Positions 9,550 through 19,224 are shown, numbered from the stretch's first letter. The stretch is DNA of 64,000 bases from Coraliomargarita sinensis (GCF_003185655.1 NZ_QHJQ01000006.1:146603-210602), one strand, 5' to 3'. The notes: a model not told the origin generated them from the letters alone. Translations and numbers: made by a program.

Positions 9550-11961
9550 ATGGCCGCACATTTTAAAAACCTGCGCCTCCGCAAGCGGAAGGATTCCGGC
9601 AACGCCGGCCGAAAGGACAAGTCGAGGGACACTGACACCTCTGCGGCGAGTCATTTCTTTGAAACCAGCTCCTGGATTGAAAGTGGACTGTTCATCCTTT
9701 TCTCCCTTCTCGTCGTCATCATCGCCTTCCTCGGTGAAGAGCCGAAGGGTCCGCGCATTATCCTCAATCAAGCGGCGCCATCACGAATCGTTGCGGAGTT
9801 TCCGTTCAGCTACGAAAGCAAAGTTGAAGCGGAGGCCAAAGCGGCCTCCATTCGCGCCCAAGTGCCACCCGTCTTCCAACGCAGCTTTGAGCCTTATGAT
9901 AAGTTCCGCAACTTCATCGGCGACCTGAACAGCAGCATCGCCAGAACCCAGATCAACTTCGAGTCGAAAGGCGAAGAAGTTTTCTCCGAAGAACTGGGCA
10001 AAACCGCGGCTGAGGTGATTGAGCGCAGCAAACTCGATATCGAAGCCGAAACAATTACCCGCCTGACAGCGAAAACCCGGCCCAAGGAACGCTCCGCCCT
10101 GATGAACGATGCCCTGAGCGTACTGAAATCGATCTACGAGGACGGCATTTACTCCGCGGCACGGGCAGAGGCAAGCAAGCCCCAGGTCACGGTCATTCAG
10201 CTTGTTGACGAAGCCGGCCGGGCCAATTTGCCCAATGCACGCTCGATCGATGAAGCCCGCATCAGCCTTCGGGTGCGGCTCAACGCACTCTCGGGCGACA
10301 GCGAAACCGCTCGACTGCTTTTTGAGATATTCAGTGCCGGCCTGCAGCCGAATCTATTTTACAGCGAGTCCGGAACGCAGCGAGCCATCGACCGCGCGAT
10401 TGCAGAGTTGAAACCGCAGACCATCAGCTTTAGCGAGGGAGACACTCTGGTCGAGCCAGGCAAGCCTGTGACTGATGCGGACCTCGAGCGGCTTAACGCC
10501 TACCGCACGGCGGAGCTAAAATTGGGCAGCCGCTCCTTGATTTTCAACGAGCTCTTTCTGGGCCGGCTGATTTTAACAGTGCTGATGCTTGTCGCGATCT
10601 ACATTTACCTGCGCCAGGGCATGCAGGACCTGCGCAAACGCAACCGCGCGATCGCGATTACGGCGGTCAGCATCCTCTTAAACCTACTCTTGATCCGCCT
10701 GATTATCATGATCGGTGACAGCGAACTGATTAACAGCGGGACCACCAAAAGTATGCTGCCCTTCATCGCACCTTATGCGTTGGCGCCGATTCTGGTCGCC
10801 GTTCTGGTCGGCTCGGCTCCGGCAGTGCTCTCCACTCTGATCATTTCCGTCATCTTCGGGATTATCCACGGCAACTCGATCGACTTCCTTCTCATCGCAT
10901 TTCTTTCCGGCGTTGTCGGTACTTTTGCGGCCTCTAACATTCGTAAACGTTCCCAGCTCGTGCGGGCCGGCCTTCTGGCCGGTGCCAGCGCCGCCATCGC
11001 GGGAGCCGCCATTGCTCTTTTAAACGGCTTTTCCGCCGGACTCGTCGGGCAGCAAACCTTAATCGCCCTGATTGTGGGCGGGATCACCGGCGTATTGGCG
11101 GTCGGTGTCCTCCCGATTTTCGAGCAAGTCTTCAAGATCACCACGGAAATTACCCTCCTGGAGCTGACAGACTTCAACCACCCGCTCCTCCGACGCATGC
11201 AGATGGAAGCTCCGGGCACGTACCACCACAGTTTGATGGTGGCCAATCTATCGGAAAACGCCGCGGCAGAGATCGGTGCCAGCCCCCTTCTCTGTCGTGT
11301 TTGCTCCTTTTTTCATGATATCGGCAAGCTGGTGAAGCCGGAATATTTCGTAGAGAACCAAAGGGACGGGGTGAACCCCCACGACGAAAAAAACCCCTCG
11401 ATGAGCGCACTCGTGATCAAGGCACACGTCAAAGAAGGGGTGGAAATGGCCCGTAAATTCAAATTGCCGCGTGTGATTGTTGACGTCATTCGCCAGCACC
11501 ATGGGACCAGCCTGATTCAGTATTTTTACTATCAAGCCCAACAGCGGGAAAAGAAGGGGGACACGAAGTCGCCGCTGCCGAAAAAGCCCGAAGACATCCG
11601 GGTCGACGAGAGTACTTATCGCTACGACGGACCCCGGCCTGCCTTCAAGGAAAGTGCCATCATTTTCTTTGCGGACGGCATCGAAGCGGCAAGTAGAAGC
11701 CTGAAGAAGGTCACTCAGCCGAACGTCGAGGAGCTTATTGATAAAATGTTTCAAAGCCGGATCGAGGACGGCCAGCTCGACGAGTGTCCGCTCACCTTTC
11801 AAGAGCTCGATAAAATACGGAAAAGCTTCATCTACACTCTCTTGAATATGCTCCATGCCCGGATCGAATATCCCAAAGAGGAGCCTGAAAAAACCACAAA
11901 TAAGGAAGAAAAAACTGAGCCCAATGAACCCAGTCAGTCTGGAGATCAACAACCAGTATAA
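9550..11961 (+). CDS. 7TM-HD phosphodiesterase (PgpH-like, c-di-AMP)
   Basis: An 803-residue membrane protein with the PgpH layout: one N-terminal membrane segment (about 37-57), a large extracytoplasmic 7TMR-HDED domain up to about 330, seven membrane helices (about 335-530) and a cytosolic HD domain. Metal ligands lie in HHSLMVANL, FFHDIGKL (His589-Asp590) and RQHHGTSL. Known relatives hydrolyse c-di-AMP to pApA, which affects potassium and osmotic balance. The C-terminus is rich in Glu, Lys and Thr and overlaps the ybeY start. No c-di-AMP synthase is in view. Confidence 0.94.
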   Translation: MAAHFKNLRLRKRKDSGNAGRKDKSRDTDTSAASHFFETSSWIESGLFILFSLLVVIIAFLGEEPKGPRIILNQAAPSRIVAEFPFSYESKVEAEAKAASIRAQVPPVFQRSFEPYDKFRNFIGDLNSSIARTQINFESKGEEVFSEELGKTAAEVIERSKLDIEAETITRLTAKTRPKERSALMNDALSVLKSIYEDGIYSAARAEASKPQVTVIQLVDEAGRANLPNARSIDEARISLRVRLNALSGDSETARLLFEIFSAGLQPNLFYSESGTQRAIDRAIAELKPQTISFSEGDTLVEPGKPVTDADLERLNAYRTAELKLGSRSLIFNELFLGRLILTVLMLVAIYIYLRQGMQDLRKRNRAIAITAVSILLNLLLIRLIIMIGDSELINSGTTKSMLPFIAPYALAPILVAVLVGSAPAVLSTLIISVIFGIIHGNSIDFLLIAFLSGVVGTFAASNIRKRSQLVRAGLLAGASAAIAGAAIALLNGFSAGLVGQQTLIALIVGGITGVLAVGVLPIFEQVFKITTEITLLELTDFNHPLLRRMQMEAPGTYHHSLMVANLSENAAAEIGASPLLCRVCSFFHDIGKLVKPEYFVENQRDGVNPHDEKNPSMSALVIKAHVKEGVEMARKFKLPRVIVDVIRQHHGTSLIQYFYYQAQQREKKGDTKSPLPKKPEDIRVDESTYRYDGPRPAFKESAIIFFADGIEAASRSLKKVTQPNVEELIDKMFQSRIEDGQLDECPLTFQELDKIRKSFIYTLLNMLHARIEYPKEEPEKTTNKEEKTEPNEPSQSGDQQPV

Positions 11962-12394
11962 TCGGCTGGAATCACCGGAAGCGGCAACCATCGCACTTTT
12001 CGAAGCCATCATGGAGTCGGGAAAGTTCCCGATCGGCGCAGGTGAACTGTCCATAGCTTTTGTGGACGATGCAACGATTGCAGCGGTTCACGGCGACTTC
12101 ATGGACGATCCGACGCCGACGGACGTCATTACCTTCCCGGCAGATACCACCATGGAATCGGCCGGAGAGATCATTGTCTCCGTGGATCATGCCCAAGTGC
12201 GGGCCGCGGAACTCGGCGAGCCATTCAGCCGGGAGCTCTCACTCTACCTCATCCACGGCTGGCTTCACCTGGCCGGCTACGACGACCGCAACGAAGACGA
12301 TCGCTACAAAATGAGAGCGGCAGAAAAAGTAGCGCTTGAACTTTTAAGGACTAGCGAGAAGGTACCTGAGTATTATTTGCAAAACCACGCATGA
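11924..12394 (+). CDS. ybeY: endoribonuclease YbeY (third metal ligand changed)
   Basis: A 156-residue UPF0054 protein, normally a zinc endoribonuclease needed for 16S rRNA maturation and ribosome quality control. The core TDVITFPAD and HGWLHLAGYDD are present. The family motif is HGxLHLxGYDH with three histidines; here the first two (His111, His115) are kept but the third is Asp121. Asp can still bind metal, so activity may be retained. I chose ATG 11924 over an earlier in-frame ATG at 11855 because the longer form adds only lysine-rich residues from the upstream reading frame. It overlaps the preceding gene by 38 bases and the sigma gene by 4. Confidence 0.93.
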   Translation: MNPVSLEINNQYNRLESPEAATIALFEAIMESGKFPIGAGELSIAFVDDATIAAVHGDFMDDPTPTDVITFPADTTMESAGEIIVSVDHAQVRAAELGEPFSRELSLYLIHGWLHLAGYDDRNEDDRYKMRAAEKVALELLRTSEKVPEYYLQNHA

Positions 12395-12987
12395 CTAAGC
12401 CCAAGCAAGAACCCAAAGTCCCCATTACCCCGCCTGATCAATGGGTGGAGCAATACGGCGACTATCTTTACGGGTTTGCCATGTCACGCCTGAGGAACCC
12501 GGAAGCCGCCTCCGATTGCGTCCAGGATACGTTTTTAGCCGGAATCAAGGCACTTGACCGCTTCGACGGAAGCCGTGACATCAAATTCTGGCTGCGGGGA
12601 ATCATGCGTAACAAGATCGTCGACCAAATCCGCAAGTCCGTCAAAGAGAACAAGGTCGACATCGACAAAGAGGACGAGGCCCTTCTGGAGAGTTTCTGGT
12701 TCAAATACAGCGGTATCGCCACCACCAATCCGGATCCCTGGGAGTTTAACCCGAGAAAATTCTACGATAATGGCGAATTTTGGAAAGTTTTTGAGAAGTG
12801 CATCGATCAGGTTAAGGATCCGGCACGACAGGCCTTCGTTTTGCGGGTTCTCGAAGATCAAACCACCGAAGAAGTCTGTAAGGTGATGGACATCACACCG
12901 AACTATCTGTGGGTGCTCCTCCATCGGGCACGCGCACAACTCAAAATTTTACTCGAACAGAACTGGTTAAATTCAGACAACAAGTAA
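12391..12987 (+). CDS. ECF RNA polymerase sigma factor
   Basis: A 198-residue group 4 sigma factor. Region 2 holds LYGFAMSRLRNPEAASDCVQ and the promoter-melting segment FWLRGIMRNKIVDQIRK; region 4 ends with TTEEVCKVMDITPNYLWVLL, a helix-turn-helix for the -35 element. The linker (about 85-130) is long and acidic, followed by an aromatic NPDPWEFNPRKFYDNGEFW stretch. An ATGA overlap with ybeY couples its translation, and a small zinc-motif protein follows 10 bases downstream as the likely anti-sigma. The inducing signal is unknown. Confidence 0.93.
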   Translation: MTKPKQEPKVPITPPDQWVEQYGDYLYGFAMSRLRNPEAASDCVQDTFLAGIKALDRFDGSRDIKFWLRGIMRNKIVDQIRKSVKENKVDIDKEDEALLESFWFKYSGIATTNPDPWEFNPRKFYDNGEFWKVFEKCIDQVKDPARQAFVLRVLEDQTTEEVCKVMDITPNYLWVLLHRARAQLKILLEQNWLNSDNK

Positions 12988-12997
12988 CTTTCTTCCA

Positions 12998-13264
12998 ATG
13001 CTCACCTGCAAGCAAGTATCCAACGCACTATCCAAGGAAGATTACGACAATCTTCCACCCTTACGGCGTTTTTTCCTGAAGCTGCACGTTAAACTCTGCA
13101 TTTTCTGCGGTAAGTTTAACAAGCAAGTCATGGATTCTCAGGATATGTGCCGCTGCTATCGTGAGCACGAGGATGAGCTCAACGAAGAGCGCCCCAAGAT
13201 GGACGAGAGTAAAAAAGAGGAGCTTAAAAAGTTGCTCGTCTCCCAATCCAGGGATCAGGCGTAA
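12998..13264 (+). CDS. small soluble zinc-binding anti-sigma (ZAS-like) protein
   Basis: An 88-residue protein directly after the ECF sigma gene. It keeps the ZAS layout: Cys4 near the start, then His-x3-Cys-x2-Cys in KLHVKLCIFCGKF (about residues 29-41). Two more cysteines occur in MCRCYRE. Anti-sigmas with this motif clasp their sigma partner and can respond to redox or zinc. It has no membrane segment, so any signal must be cytoplasmic. The charged C-terminal half is probably helical. Assignment rests on motif and gene position. Confidence 0.75.
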   Translation: MLTCKQVSNALSKEDYDNLPPLRRFFLKLHVKLCIFCGKFNKQVMDSQDMCRCYREHEDELNEERPKMDESKKEELKKLLVSQSRDQA

Positions 13265-13284
13265 GGCAACTTTCCGCGTTCATT

Positions 13285-13310
13285 CGCCTGCGCTCAGCTC
13301 GCAGGCGTTT
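13285..13310 (+). terminator. rho-independent terminator after the phoH-ybeY-sigma operon
   Basis: A perfect 8-bp stem, CGCCTGCG / CGCAGGCG, with a 7-base loop, is followed by TTT. It lies 20 bases after the anti-sigma stop codon and closes the operon. Confidence 0.6.
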
Positions 13311-13468
13311 AAAAGCTGGCCCACGTGCGCTCCCACAACGCACTTTGTCGCTACACTTTCAGGATGTCAGTTATCCGTTTTGCCGTGCTTCCTGCCGTGC
13401 GCCTTCTTCAGCCGTATAAATCCGAGTGAGAGCTTGCTCCCAAAACCTCGCGCATTAATGTTCATTCC

Positions 13469-14794
13469 ATGGATAAATGTGATACCCCCGCCTGCCAATC
13501 CGCCCGTGAGATCTTTGAGGAACTGGAAGAATATTATGACGATCACAATCTGTACTTCCAAACCATAGGCTCCGTTTTGGAAGCAGCTAGTTTGTTGGAG
13601 ATGCCCCACCAACTGAAGCTCATTTTGTCGCAACCGAAAAATGAGGTTATGGTGCATTGTCCCGTACAAATGGACGACGGGACTTGGCAGCTTTTCAAAG
13701 GTTATCGCGTGCAACATAATAATGTGCTTGGTCCCTATAAAGGTGGCATCCGTTACCATGAAGAGGTCAAACTCGACGAAGTGAAAACCCTGGCATTGCT
13801 CATGACCATGAAATGCGCACTCGCTCGTCTGCCGTATGGCGGAGCCAAGGGTGCGCTCAAGATCAACCCGCGATCAGTAAGCCAGAAAGAATTGGAACGG
13901 GTCACTCGGCGGCTCACGGCGGCACTGGGCAATAACATCGGACCGGATTATGACATTCCGGCACCGGACGTCGGCACCAACGCCCAGACTATGGCGTGGA
14001 TGGCAGACACTTACATCAACTTTGCCGAATCCTCCACCAAAGTTACGGCGCGCGGCATTGTTACCGGAAAGCCACTTGAATTTGGTGGCTCCGCCGGCCG
14101 TGAAAAGGCCACAGGACAAGGTTTGGTTTACGTTCTGGAAACGCTGCTCCCCGGAATCGGGATCGATTTGTCGGCACAAAGCTTTAGTTTAATCGGCTAC
14201 GGTAATGTCGGTTCCTGGACCGCACGTCTTTTACAGGCCAAGGGTTCAGAATTACGAGCCGTTCTGGATCACACGGGGGCGATTTTTAGCGAGGCCGGTA
14301 TCAATGCCGAAAAGCTGGCCACCTACGTGCAGGAAACCGGAGGTGTCACTGGCTATCCCGACGCTCAGAAAATCTCCGAAGATGAATTTTATTCAACTCC
14401 GGTCGACCTTTTCATACCGGCAGCTTTGGAACAAATGGTCGATCTCGAGCATGCCAAAAAGATCCAGTGCCGGGTTCTGGTCGAAGCGGCCAACGCACCG
14501 ACCACGCCCAACGCCGAGCGCCATCTATTGGACAAGGGGATTGAGGTACTCCCGGCGATCCTTTGCAATGCTGGCGGCGTCACTGTGAGCTATTTCGAAT
14601 GGAAGCAGAACCGCCAGTCCGAGACCTGGGATGAAACCCTCGTGGACAAGCGGTTGAAAAAAGTCATGCGCCGGTCGGCGGAACTTGTTCTGGAAACAGC
14701 CGTAGAACTTGACTGCAATATGCGGATGGCCTCCTACGCAGCCGCTTTAAAACGTATTGGAAAAGTCTATGCCATGCGCGGTGTCTTTCCTTAA
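13469..14794 (+). CDS. Glu/Leu/Phe/Val dehydrogenase (glutamate dehydrogenase type)
   Basis: A 441-residue oxidative deaminase that interconverts glutamate and 2-oxoglutarate plus ammonia. Substrate-binding YKGGIRYH and the catalytic-lysine motif LPYGGAKGAL are followed by the nucleotide-binding fold with SLIGYGNVGS and the late CNAGGVTVSYFEW motif. This is the hexameric GluDH II class, more often NAD-linked, although cofactor choice cannot be read safely. An extra 35 N-terminal residues contain two cysteines (CDTPAC). It is monocistronic, with mannose-6-phosphate isomerase 39 bases after it. Confidence 0.93.
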   Translation: MDKCDTPACQSAREIFEELEEYYDDHNLYFQTIGSVLEAASLLEMPHQLKLILSQPKNEVMVHCPVQMDDGTWQLFKGYRVQHNNVLGPYKGGIRYHEEVKLDEVKTLALLMTMKCALARLPYGGAKGALKINPRSVSQKELERVTRRLTAALGNNIGPDYDIPAPDVGTNAQTMAWMADTYINFAESSTKVTARGIVTGKPLEFGGSAGREKATGQGLVYVLETLLPGIGIDLSAQSFSLIGYGNVGSWTARLLQAKGSELRAVLDHTGAIFSEAGINAEKLATYVQETGGVTGYPDAQKISEDEFYSTPVDLFIPAALEQMVDLEHAKKIQCRVLVEAANAPTTPNAERHLLDKGIEVLPAILCNAGGVTVSYFEWKQNRQSETWDETLVDKRLKKVMRRSAELVLETAVELDCNMRMASYAAALKRIGKVYAMRGVFP

Positions 14795-14833
14795 TTCTTT
14801 AGCGGCACTGCCTCCCCCCCTATTAATGGACGC

Positions 14834-15766
14834 ATGAAAATAGTCGTATTTAAGCCGATCTACCAGGAGCGTGTCTGGGGCGGACGTAATTTGGAACATA
14901 AATTAGGCCGTGAGCTCCCCGATGATAAAGTTGTCGGGGAGAGTTGGGAGATCGTGGATCGACCGGAAGCACAATCGACCACCGGAGAAGGGCAAACGCT
15001 TCGCAATCTGATTGAGAACAACCCCGAGAGCATCATGGGCAAAGGCTGGTCCCCGGATCGCCCCTTCCCTATCCTCGTAAAATGGCTGGATTGTCAGGAA
15101 AAACTCAGTCTTCAAGTGCATCCCCCAAAGGCGATCGCAGCCGACTTGGGAGGTGAACCGAAAACAGAAAATTGGTATATCGCCGATGCCGAGCCACGGG
15201 CCACGTTGATGGCGGGACTGAAAAGGGGGGTCACCAAAGCGGCATTTGAACAGGCACTAAAAAAGAATGCTCTGGAACCACTGCTGCACAGCATCTCGGT
15301 AACAACTGGCGAATCCATCTTTATCCCCAGCGGTCGCCTCCATGCCATTGGCGGCGGCAACCTGATTCTGGAGATTCAACAAAACTCGGATACCACCTAC
15401 AGGGTTTACGACTGGGGCCGTGTCGGGCTCGACGGTAAACCACGCCAGCTTCATGTTGAAGAGTCGCTGCAAAGTACTGACTTTGAGGATTTTGAACCGG
15501 AGACCCTCAAGCCTACCGGACAGTCCCAGGTGCTGGCAGAATGCGATGTTTTCAAGCTACGCAAGGAAGTCCTCACCACGGGTGAAACCCTCTCTTTCCC
15601 CGGGGTTTCGCCGACAATTCTTAGTATACTTGGTGGAAGCCTGACGGGTAGTGACGGATCGATCCTTCAGCGCGGGGACAATGCCCTGCTTCCCGCTGCC
15701 GGAAACTTCACGTTCAACGCGGCCGGGGAAACCGAACTCCTCGTGACTTCTGATTTCAGCTCATAA
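14834..15766 (+). CDS. manA: mannose-6-phosphate isomerase, class I type
   Basis: A 310-residue cupin-fold enzyme that interconverts mannose-6-phosphate and fructose-6-phosphate. YQERVWGGRNL at the start and the zinc-ligand segments LQVHPPK (Gln, His), ENWY (Glu) and GRLHAIGGG (His) match the short bacterial class. It could feed mannose into glycolysis or supply GDP-mannose for surface polysaccharide. It lies 39 bases from the dehydrogenase gene and may be read from the same promoter. Confidence 0.94.
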   Translation: MKIVVFKPIYQERVWGGRNLEHKLGRELPDDKVVGESWEIVDRPEAQSTTGEGQTLRNLIENNPESIMGKGWSPDRPFPILVKWLDCQEKLSLQVHPPKAIAADLGGEPKTENWYIADAEPRATLMAGLKRGVTKAAFEQALKKNALEPLLHSISVTTGESIFIPSGRLHAIGGGNLILEIQQNSDTTYRVYDWGRVGLDGKPRQLHVEESLQSTDFEDFEPETLKPTGQSQVLAECDVFKLRKEVLTTGETLSFPGVSPTILSILGGSLTGSDGSILQRGDNALLPAAGNFTFNAAGETELLVTSDFSS

Positions 15767-15794
15767 AGCCGAAATCTATGGGTTAACCATTTAT

Positions 15795-15823
15795 GCAGGG
15801 GAGCAATGTGTGTACTCCCCTGC
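15795..15823 (+). terminator. terminator-like hairpin after manA
   Basis: A perfect 9-bp stem, GCAGGGGAG / CTCCCCTGC, has an 11-base loop and starts 28 bases after the manA stop. There is no clear T-run after it, so it may be a terminator or an RNA-stabilising hairpin. Confidence 0.45.
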
Positions 15824-15954
15824 TGAGTCTTGCCGAAGTCAGCTCAACTAGCTCTTTAAAGCTGTATGAGCAAACTCTGCAAAATTAACGTGCATTTACG
15901 CCCATCCACGGTTCTTTCTTCAAATCACGGAAAAACTCATACAAATTCAGAATC

Positions 15955-17106
15955 ATGGAAACCCAAGTCTTTAAAGATATCACCGATTGCGCCGATCAGG
16001 TCGCTGAGTTTCAAAAGGCCGTCGCCGAGCGCGAGCCGGTCGTGCACAAGGGCATCTGTGGCTTCGATGGGTTTATCGACACTTTCATTACCATGAAGCA
16101 GCCGGCGACTATGGCGGAATTCGGGCCCAAGGTTGAAAAAGCTGCCGGTATCGCCGCTTCCTATGAGTCCGAACACAAGGGCGATAAATTCGGCGGCAAC
16201 GGGCCGCTGATCGCCTCGGCGCTGAGCGATATTTTTTCCAACCGGATCGACATCACTTATATCGGCGCGATGGGAGCCGACGAAGTCCTGCCAATTTACC
16301 AGGAAGCACTGGAAAACAAAATACAAAAGCTCTACACTCTCGCCCATCCGGCCCACAGCGACTGCCTCGAATTTGAGGACGGTAAAGTCATGCTCTGCGA
16401 CATGCGCAGCTGCGCAGAAATTACCTGGGACCGCCTGATTGAAAAGGTCGGCTCGGATACACTTTCCGATCTGCTAAAGGAAAGTCGTTTCATCGGCGCG
16501 GTAAACTGGGGCAAACTCCCCTACGTAGGCGAGATCTGGACCAATCTGGCCAGGCAGCTCGGCGAAATCGGTGTGCCGCCAAAAGAGGTGGCCTTCTTCA
16601 TGGATCTGGCCGAGTTCGAGGCGCGCCCCATGGAGGATCGCAAAGAACTGCTGGAATTACTGCCAGCCATTACAGAGCAGTGCCACAGCATGCTCAGTTT
16701 CAACCTGAAAGAAGCCTGGCAGATGGCCGATAGCTTCGATGGCGATTTTCACGGCAAGAAGGACCCCGAATCGGTCGCGGAACTGGCTGTTTTCCTGAGA
16801 GAAAAGATCGATGTGGACCGCATTATTATTCACCCCAACGACGGTGCCGCCTGCGCCTCGGCCGACGGATGTACTTATCTGCCCGGTCCTTACTGCAAGA
16901 AACCACTGATTTCCACGGGTGCGGGTGATAATTTTGGAGCCGGTTGTATTGCTGCCTGCCTGGAAGGCTTCGATAATCTCGGCATCCTTATCGCAGGCAA
17001 CTGTGCCAGCGGCCATTACGTCCGGTCGGGCAACTCCGCTTCCTTTCAGAATATGAGTCGTCTGCTCGACTACTGGCTCGAAGGTAACGTGCCCGAGCGA
17101 CTGTAG
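15955..17106 (+). CDS. PfkB family carbohydrate kinase
   Basis: A 383-residue ribokinase-fold sugar kinase. The N-terminal strand GICGFDGFIDTF carries the substrate-site aspartate, KFGGNGPLIASAL the glycine-rich lid, and STGAGDNFGAG the anion hole with the catalytic aspartate. It is longer than simple ribokinases because of insertions around 100-230. The sugar substrate cannot be inferred; no transporter or isomerase sits beside it. Neighbours on both sides are separated by more than 180 bases. Confidence 0.88.
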   Translation: METQVFKDITDCADQVAEFQKAVAEREPVVHKGICGFDGFIDTFITMKQPATMAEFGPKVEKAAGIAASYESEHKGDKFGGNGPLIASALSDIFSNRIDITYIGAMGADEVLPIYQEALENKIQKLYTLAHPAHSDCLEFEDGKVMLCDMRSCAEITWDRLIEKVGSDTLSDLLKESRFIGAVNWGKLPYVGEIWTNLARQLGEIGVPPKEVAFFMDLAEFEARPMEDRKELLELLPAITEQCHSMLSFNLKEAWQMADSFDGDFHGKKDPESVAELAVFLREKIDVDRIIIHPNDGAACASADGCTYLPGPYCKKPLISTGAGDNFGAGCIAACLEGFDNLGILIAGNCASGHYVRSGNSASFQNMSRLLDYWLEGNVPERL

Positions 17107-17118
17107 TCCCCGAGTGGG

Positions 17119-17130
17119 ACTGTTAACAGT
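17119..17130. repeat. 12-base perfect palindrome after the PfkB gene
   Basis: ACTGTTAACAGT is self-complementary. It follows a 6-bp hairpin (AGTCCC / GGGACT, 17105-17121) that overlaps the stop codon. Together they could form a weak terminator or a protein site upstream of the sensor kinase gene. Confidence 0.3.
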
Positions 17131-17286
17131 TCTGGACGATAGGGTCTTCTTGAATTTTGCCGGAACGAGACCTCTCCTACACTCTATTACTCCGAAAAGT
17201 TCAAGGTCAGTGATGAGCTTACGAGCGTAAAATACAGAGTAAATCTTATCGACAAGCTGAGTCGTTGAATTGAATTTTCAAAGCTT

Positions 17287-19224
17287 ATGCTCGCAATCCG
17301 GCAGTTCTTAAAATTTTTCTACGCAGCGCTGTTTTTCTTCTCTTTTACGTCTGCTGCCGGCGCATCAGAACCCCCGAACTTTCTTCACAGCATCCCCCTG
17401 GAATCGGGTTGGGAATATCGCTGGGGCGACTCGCCTTTTGATGGCGTCATGCCACTGTGGACGGTCAACCCCAGTGAGGATGACTGGAAGCCAATCGATT
17501 TCCCCTCAGACCCCCCGGAGCGTGAGGGCCGGACGAATGCCTGGTTTCGTGTTCAACTGCCTGACACCGTCGAATTGGGTCAATCACTCTACATTTACAG
17601 TATCGATCTGATCGCCGAGGTTTATCTGGATGGAGTGCGCATTTACCGCTACGGCACATTCGAAGAAGACGGCACAGGCCGATTTGAAGGCTGGCCCTGG
17701 CATTTGATTCACTTGCCGGACGATTATCCGGGCAAATACCTATATTTCCGGGTTTATTCGGACTATCCCGATATCGGGCTATGGGGTCAGGTGCGTCTGG
17801 GATCCGAATACGGACACATTCAGGCAATCATTCATCGTGATATCTTTCCTTTCACGGTGGGCTTGGCACTTTTGTCTGTCGCAGTCGGCTGCCTGCTTTT
17901 GGGTATTATTCTCCGATCACCGACCAGCCTCCTGCTTTCGCTACTATTTTTCAACCTGGGCCAGATTCCCATTCTGGAATCCCAGTTAAAGCAATTGGTT
18001 CTTTTCGCACCGGTATTCTGGCAATATTTCGCCGCCGGTAGCTACTTCCTTCTACCAGTGAGTATTGCCGCGGTGGCTCACTTTCTTTTCGGGCGGGGGC
18101 TCTGGCGGACACACCAGATAGTCTGGATACTTCATTTATTCTATCTGGTCGGCGCCCTTTCATTATCGGCCTCAGGTCTGGTCAACCTTTCCTCAACCTA
18201 CATTTACTTCGATTGTCTGAGCCTGTTCAGTCTGCTGGCAGTCGCTTTGTCCATGAGTGTCCTCGCGCGAGGGAGTACGCTCAATAAACGTATTTTTGCC
18301 GGGGGTTGCTGGGGCATTTACCTCGTCCTGCTTTATAATGGACTAACCGCTCACGGCTTCCTTCCCTGGGCGCATCGGTCGGAATATTTAGGCCCTCTCA
18401 TTCTCCTGATAGGTTTTCTGACAATTTTGCTCAGGAGATATTTCGACCTCAAAGTCAGTCTGCGGGAGCGGACCAAGGAACTGAAGGAACTCAACGAAAA
18501 CCTCGAAGCCCGGATTGATGAACGCACGCGCGAACTGATGGAGAGCAACCGTACCAAGGATCGATTCCTGGCGATCATCGGGCATGACTTGCGCGGGCCT
18601 ATCGGCGCCTTTGCTTATCTTTTGGATGAGTATGCACAGGAGTCCGAGGACATCCCGGCCGAGGACTTACCCTCTCTGCGGGACAGCGCCAACGAAGTTC
18701 ATCAGCTTTTGGAAAACCTGCTACTGTGGGCGAACAGCCAGGAGGGGCAAGTCTCGGCCAAGAAAACAACCGCCCGGTTGCTGCCCCTTGCCGAAAAAGC
18801 ATACCGGCAAATACGCGGCCCTGCCGAACACAAGGGCGTCACGGTCACACTTGAAATCCCTTCCGAATTCTATGTGCACGTCGATCAGGAAATGATCATC
18901 ACGGTGCTCCGCAACTTATTGGCCAATGCTGTCAAATTCACCCACCCAGGTGGCTCAGTACAGATCATAACTCAAAAGGTAGGCGATAAAATACACGTCG
19001 CTTGTGTGGATAACGGTGTCGGCATGTCCAAGCAGCAACTTCAGGCATTTGTTACCGGCGAAAACTCCGCAGACACACAACTCGGAACCAAAGGAGAACA
19101 AGGCACCGGATTAGGCCTGGTCATCTGCCGTGAGTTCATCCGCCTGCACGGCAGTCAACTGACTGCCGAAAGCGCTCCCGACACAGGCACAACCCTGCGC
19201 TTTGAGTTGCCCACCATCGGATAA
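17287..19224 (+). CDS. sensor histidine kinase with 7TMR-DISM type sensor
   Basis: A 645-residue kinase. A signal peptide (1-25) leads to an extracytoplasmic jelly-roll-like domain (about 30-175, with WFRVQLPDTVELGQ and YLYFRVYSDY), typical of 7TMR-DISM extracellular domains that bind carbohydrates or small ligands. Seven hydrophobic helices (about 185-385), a coiled coil (390-420) and the kinase core follow. His433 in AIIGHDLRGP is the phosphorylation site; NLLANAVKF, DNGVGMS and GTGLGLVICREF are ATP-binding boxes. No response regulator is adjacent, so its partner is elsewhere. Confidence 0.93.
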   Translation: MLAIRQFLKFFYAALFFFSFTSAAGASEPPNFLHSIPLESGWEYRWGDSPFDGVMPLWTVNPSEDDWKPIDFPSDPPEREGRTNAWFRVQLPDTVELGQSLYIYSIDLIAEVYLDGVRIYRYGTFEEDGTGRFEGWPWHLIHLPDDYPGKYLYFRVYSDYPDIGLWGQVRLGSEYGHIQAIIHRDIFPFTVGLALLSVAVGCLLLGIILRSPTSLLLSLLFFNLGQIPILESQLKQLVLFAPVFWQYFAAGSYFLLPVSIAAVAHFLFGRGLWRTHQIVWILHLFYLVGALSLSASGLVNLSSTYIYFDCLSLFSLLAVALSMSVLARGSTLNKRIFAGGCWGIYLVLLYNGLTAHGFLPWAHRSEYLGPLILLIGFLTILLRRYFDLKVSLRERTKELKELNENLEARIDERTRELMESNRTKDRFLAIIGHDLRGPIGAFAYLLDEYAQESEDIPAEDLPSLRDSANEVHQLLENLLLWANSQEGQVSAKKTTARLLPLAEKAYRQIRGPAEHKGVTVTLEIPSEFYVHVDQEMIITVLRNLLANAVKFTHPGGSVQIITQKVGDKIHVACVDNGVGMSKQQLQAFVTGENSADTQLGTKGEQGTGLGLVICREFIRLHGSQLTAESAPDTGTTLRFELPTIG

